NCBI RefSeq assembly: GCF_000003815.2 | Contig: NC_049980.1 | Location: 29,557,818 to 29,621,817 of the forward strand | Length of the DNA stretch: 64,000 bases | DNA from: Branchiostoma floridae | Taxonomy: Eukaryota > Chordata > Leptocardii > Amphioxiformes > Branchiostomatidae | Direction of reading: 5' to 3' | Shown: positions 63,116 to 64,000 of the stretch, one piece after another | Numbering within the stretch: the stretch's first letter is position 1 | How the letters are laid out: every line of letters starts with the position of its first letter | Notes under the pieces: model-generated | What the model was told of the DNA's origin: nothing | Seen by the model: only the letters and a program-made list of their open reading frames with translations | Databases searched by the model: none | Program-made: the position numbers and the translations under genes

Positions 63116-63301
63116 ACGTCACATTTCCAAACCGGGGCCTGGCCGGGCTGTTTGTGGAAACGAAAAATAGAAATGTATACGTACAAAAATTGTCCACAAC
63201 TATTCTCTTTTACGTCTTGTGTAGTTTGGTGTCTTTTATACCATACTTTTCGTTCCCAAAAGGCTGCCCCGCCGGCGGGCCCCGGTTTGGAAATGTGACG
63301 T
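63116..63301. mobile_element. 186-bp TIR element (MITE) in the 3' flank of the SDR gene
   Basis: The left end acgtcacatttccaaaccgg is the exact reverse complement of the right end (63282-63301), and the inverted similarity continues imperfectly through ggcc-ggccgggc to gaaacgaaaa over about 50 bp. There is no coding capacity. Its right edge lies only 34 bp beyond the SDR stop codon, so the element is probably transcribed as part of that gene's 3' UTR. Confidence 0.85.
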
Positions 63302-63335
63302 AGGCCTATGGGGACTTTCCAGCGTTCTTGTTTCT

Positions 63336-64000
63336 CTACTTGAGATGGAAGGCTCCGTCCACAGGTATGGCCACGCCGGTGATGAAGGACGCCTTCTCCG
63401 AGCAGAGGAACGCCGCGACGCCGCCGACGTCCTTCGGGGTGCCCCAGCGCTTCATCCCGACCAGCCTGCTCACCATGCCTTCCATCCCGCCGGTCCCGAT
63501 CCTCTCCCTCACCGGTGCCCACGCTTCCGTGTCGATCATTCCCGGGATGATGGTGTTACAGGTGATGCGCCTGGGCGCCAGCTGCTTGGCGTAGTTCCTC
63601 ACCATGTACTCCATGCTGGATTTGGCCGTGCCTATGGTGAAGTACGGAAGGCTGGGACTCGTGTTACTGTTGCAGCCGACCCCGGACACGGCGACGATGT
63701 AGCCGCGCTCGTCTTCCATGCGAGTCACGGCCTTTTCCACCAGCCGAAGGAAGCACTTCGCGTAGATGTTCTGGTAGTACTCGTACGCCTCCCAGCCTGC
63801 GAACCAGCTTCCGTTAGCATCTGGCTTGGGGGGTGGAGGCGTCGATTCGAAAAAACCGCCGGCGTTGTGAACCAGCGCCGTTAGCTTGCCGTCGAAGTTC
63901 TCGTCGACACACGCGAAGTAGGCGTCCGCCGTGGCCTTGTCCTCCGTCCCCCCTGCGACCACGAACACGCGCACCTTGTAGGTCTCCTCAAGCTCGGCCT
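63336..64000 (-). CDS. Short-chain dehydrogenase/reductase with Tyr-x6-Lys active site (partial, runs off the right edge)
   Basis: This NAD(P)-dependent Rossmann-fold oxidoreductase lacks its N-terminal glycine-rich cofactor motif, which lies beyond the window; about 220 residues remain. Numbering from the Val codon at 63974, the fold motif HNAGG is at 36-40, the catalytic Ser region VAVSGVG at 94-100, Tyr111-FTIGTA-Lys118, then NTIIPG (140-145) and the C-terminal ITGVAIPVDGAF (198-209). Classical SDRs have Tyr-x3-Lys; six intervening residues are the hallmark of FabI- and FabL-type enoyl-ACP reductases, which reduce the enoyl double bond in fatty-acid synthesis. A Pro-rich insert (46-51) follows the NAG motif. 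The visible 665 nt have no intron and are far GC-richer than the flank, as expected for an exon. The frame stays open to the edge, so the true start is outside. The substrate is unknown; a divergent animal SDR is the alternative. Confidence 0.9.
   Translation of the reverse strand, partial: AELEETYKVRVFVVAGGTEDKATADAYFACVDENFDGKLTALVHNAGGFFESTPPPPKPDANGSWFAGWEAYEYYQNIYAKCFLRLVEKAVTRMEDERGYIVAVSGVGCNSNTSPSLPYFTIGTAKSSMEYMVRNYAKQLAPRRITCNTIIPGMIDTEAWAPVRERIGTGGMEGMVSRLVGMKRWGTPKDVGGVAAFLCSEKASFITGVAIPVDGAFHLK

Noticed and set aside
63345-63884. 179-codon plus-strand frame
   Set aside because: It is the antisense shadow of the SDR exon; high GC at third positions keeps it open.

Overview
The window reads as animal nuclear DNA, most likely an invertebrate chordate such as a lancelet (Branchiostoma). 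It has a non-LTR retrotransposon, a tRNA-derived SINE with the central domain common in marine invertebrates, several short terminal-inverted-repeat (TIR) elements, many microsatellites, CpG-rich islands in a moderately AT-rich background, and one GC-rich exon-like reading frame at the right edge. There are no operons, ribosome binding sites or dense gene order, so it is not bacterial. The species call is an inference from repeat style, not from a diagnostic gene.

Only two protein-coding regions are well supported. A LINE occupies about 5.9-9.5 kb on the minus strand; its 1146-codon endonuclease/reverse-transcriptase frame is almost intact. A short-chain dehydrogenase/reductase (SDR) enters from the right edge on the minus strand (63336 to beyond 64000) and carries a Tyr-x6-Lys active site like bacterial enoyl-ACP reductases FabI and FabL. 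Almost everything else is non-coding; most long frames there are within chance expectation.

Layout: 0-5.9 kb is AT-rich intergenic DNA with a fold-back element (1.68-1.86 kb) and a diverged AGGTCA-bearing repeat motif. The LINE lies at 5.9-9.5 kb. A SINE lies at 14.4-14.7 kb and a TIR element at 17.1 kb, with RFX X-box motifs at 17.84 and 19.56 kb. A CpG-rich block at 27.2-28.2 kb is followed by compositionally mixed, repeat-poor DNA to about 30.4 kb that looks like candidate regulatory sequence. From 30 to 45 kb there is AT-rich non-coding DNA with a pre-miRNA-sized hairpin at 43.1 kb. From 45.7 to 54.6 kb lie microsatellites, a 29-bp duplication, a pair of ~175-bp direct repeats and a three-unit ~200-bp tandem array. 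A CACCTG E-box cluster lies at 56.8-58.1 kb. An old interspersed repeat covers 59.8-60.5 kb. Three TIR elements (61.6, 62.4 and 63.1 kb) crowd the 3' side of the SDR gene.

No pathway can be assembled from these features. The window is best described as a gene-poor interval with scattered mobile DNA and candidate regulatory sequence, bounded on the right by the SDR gene.
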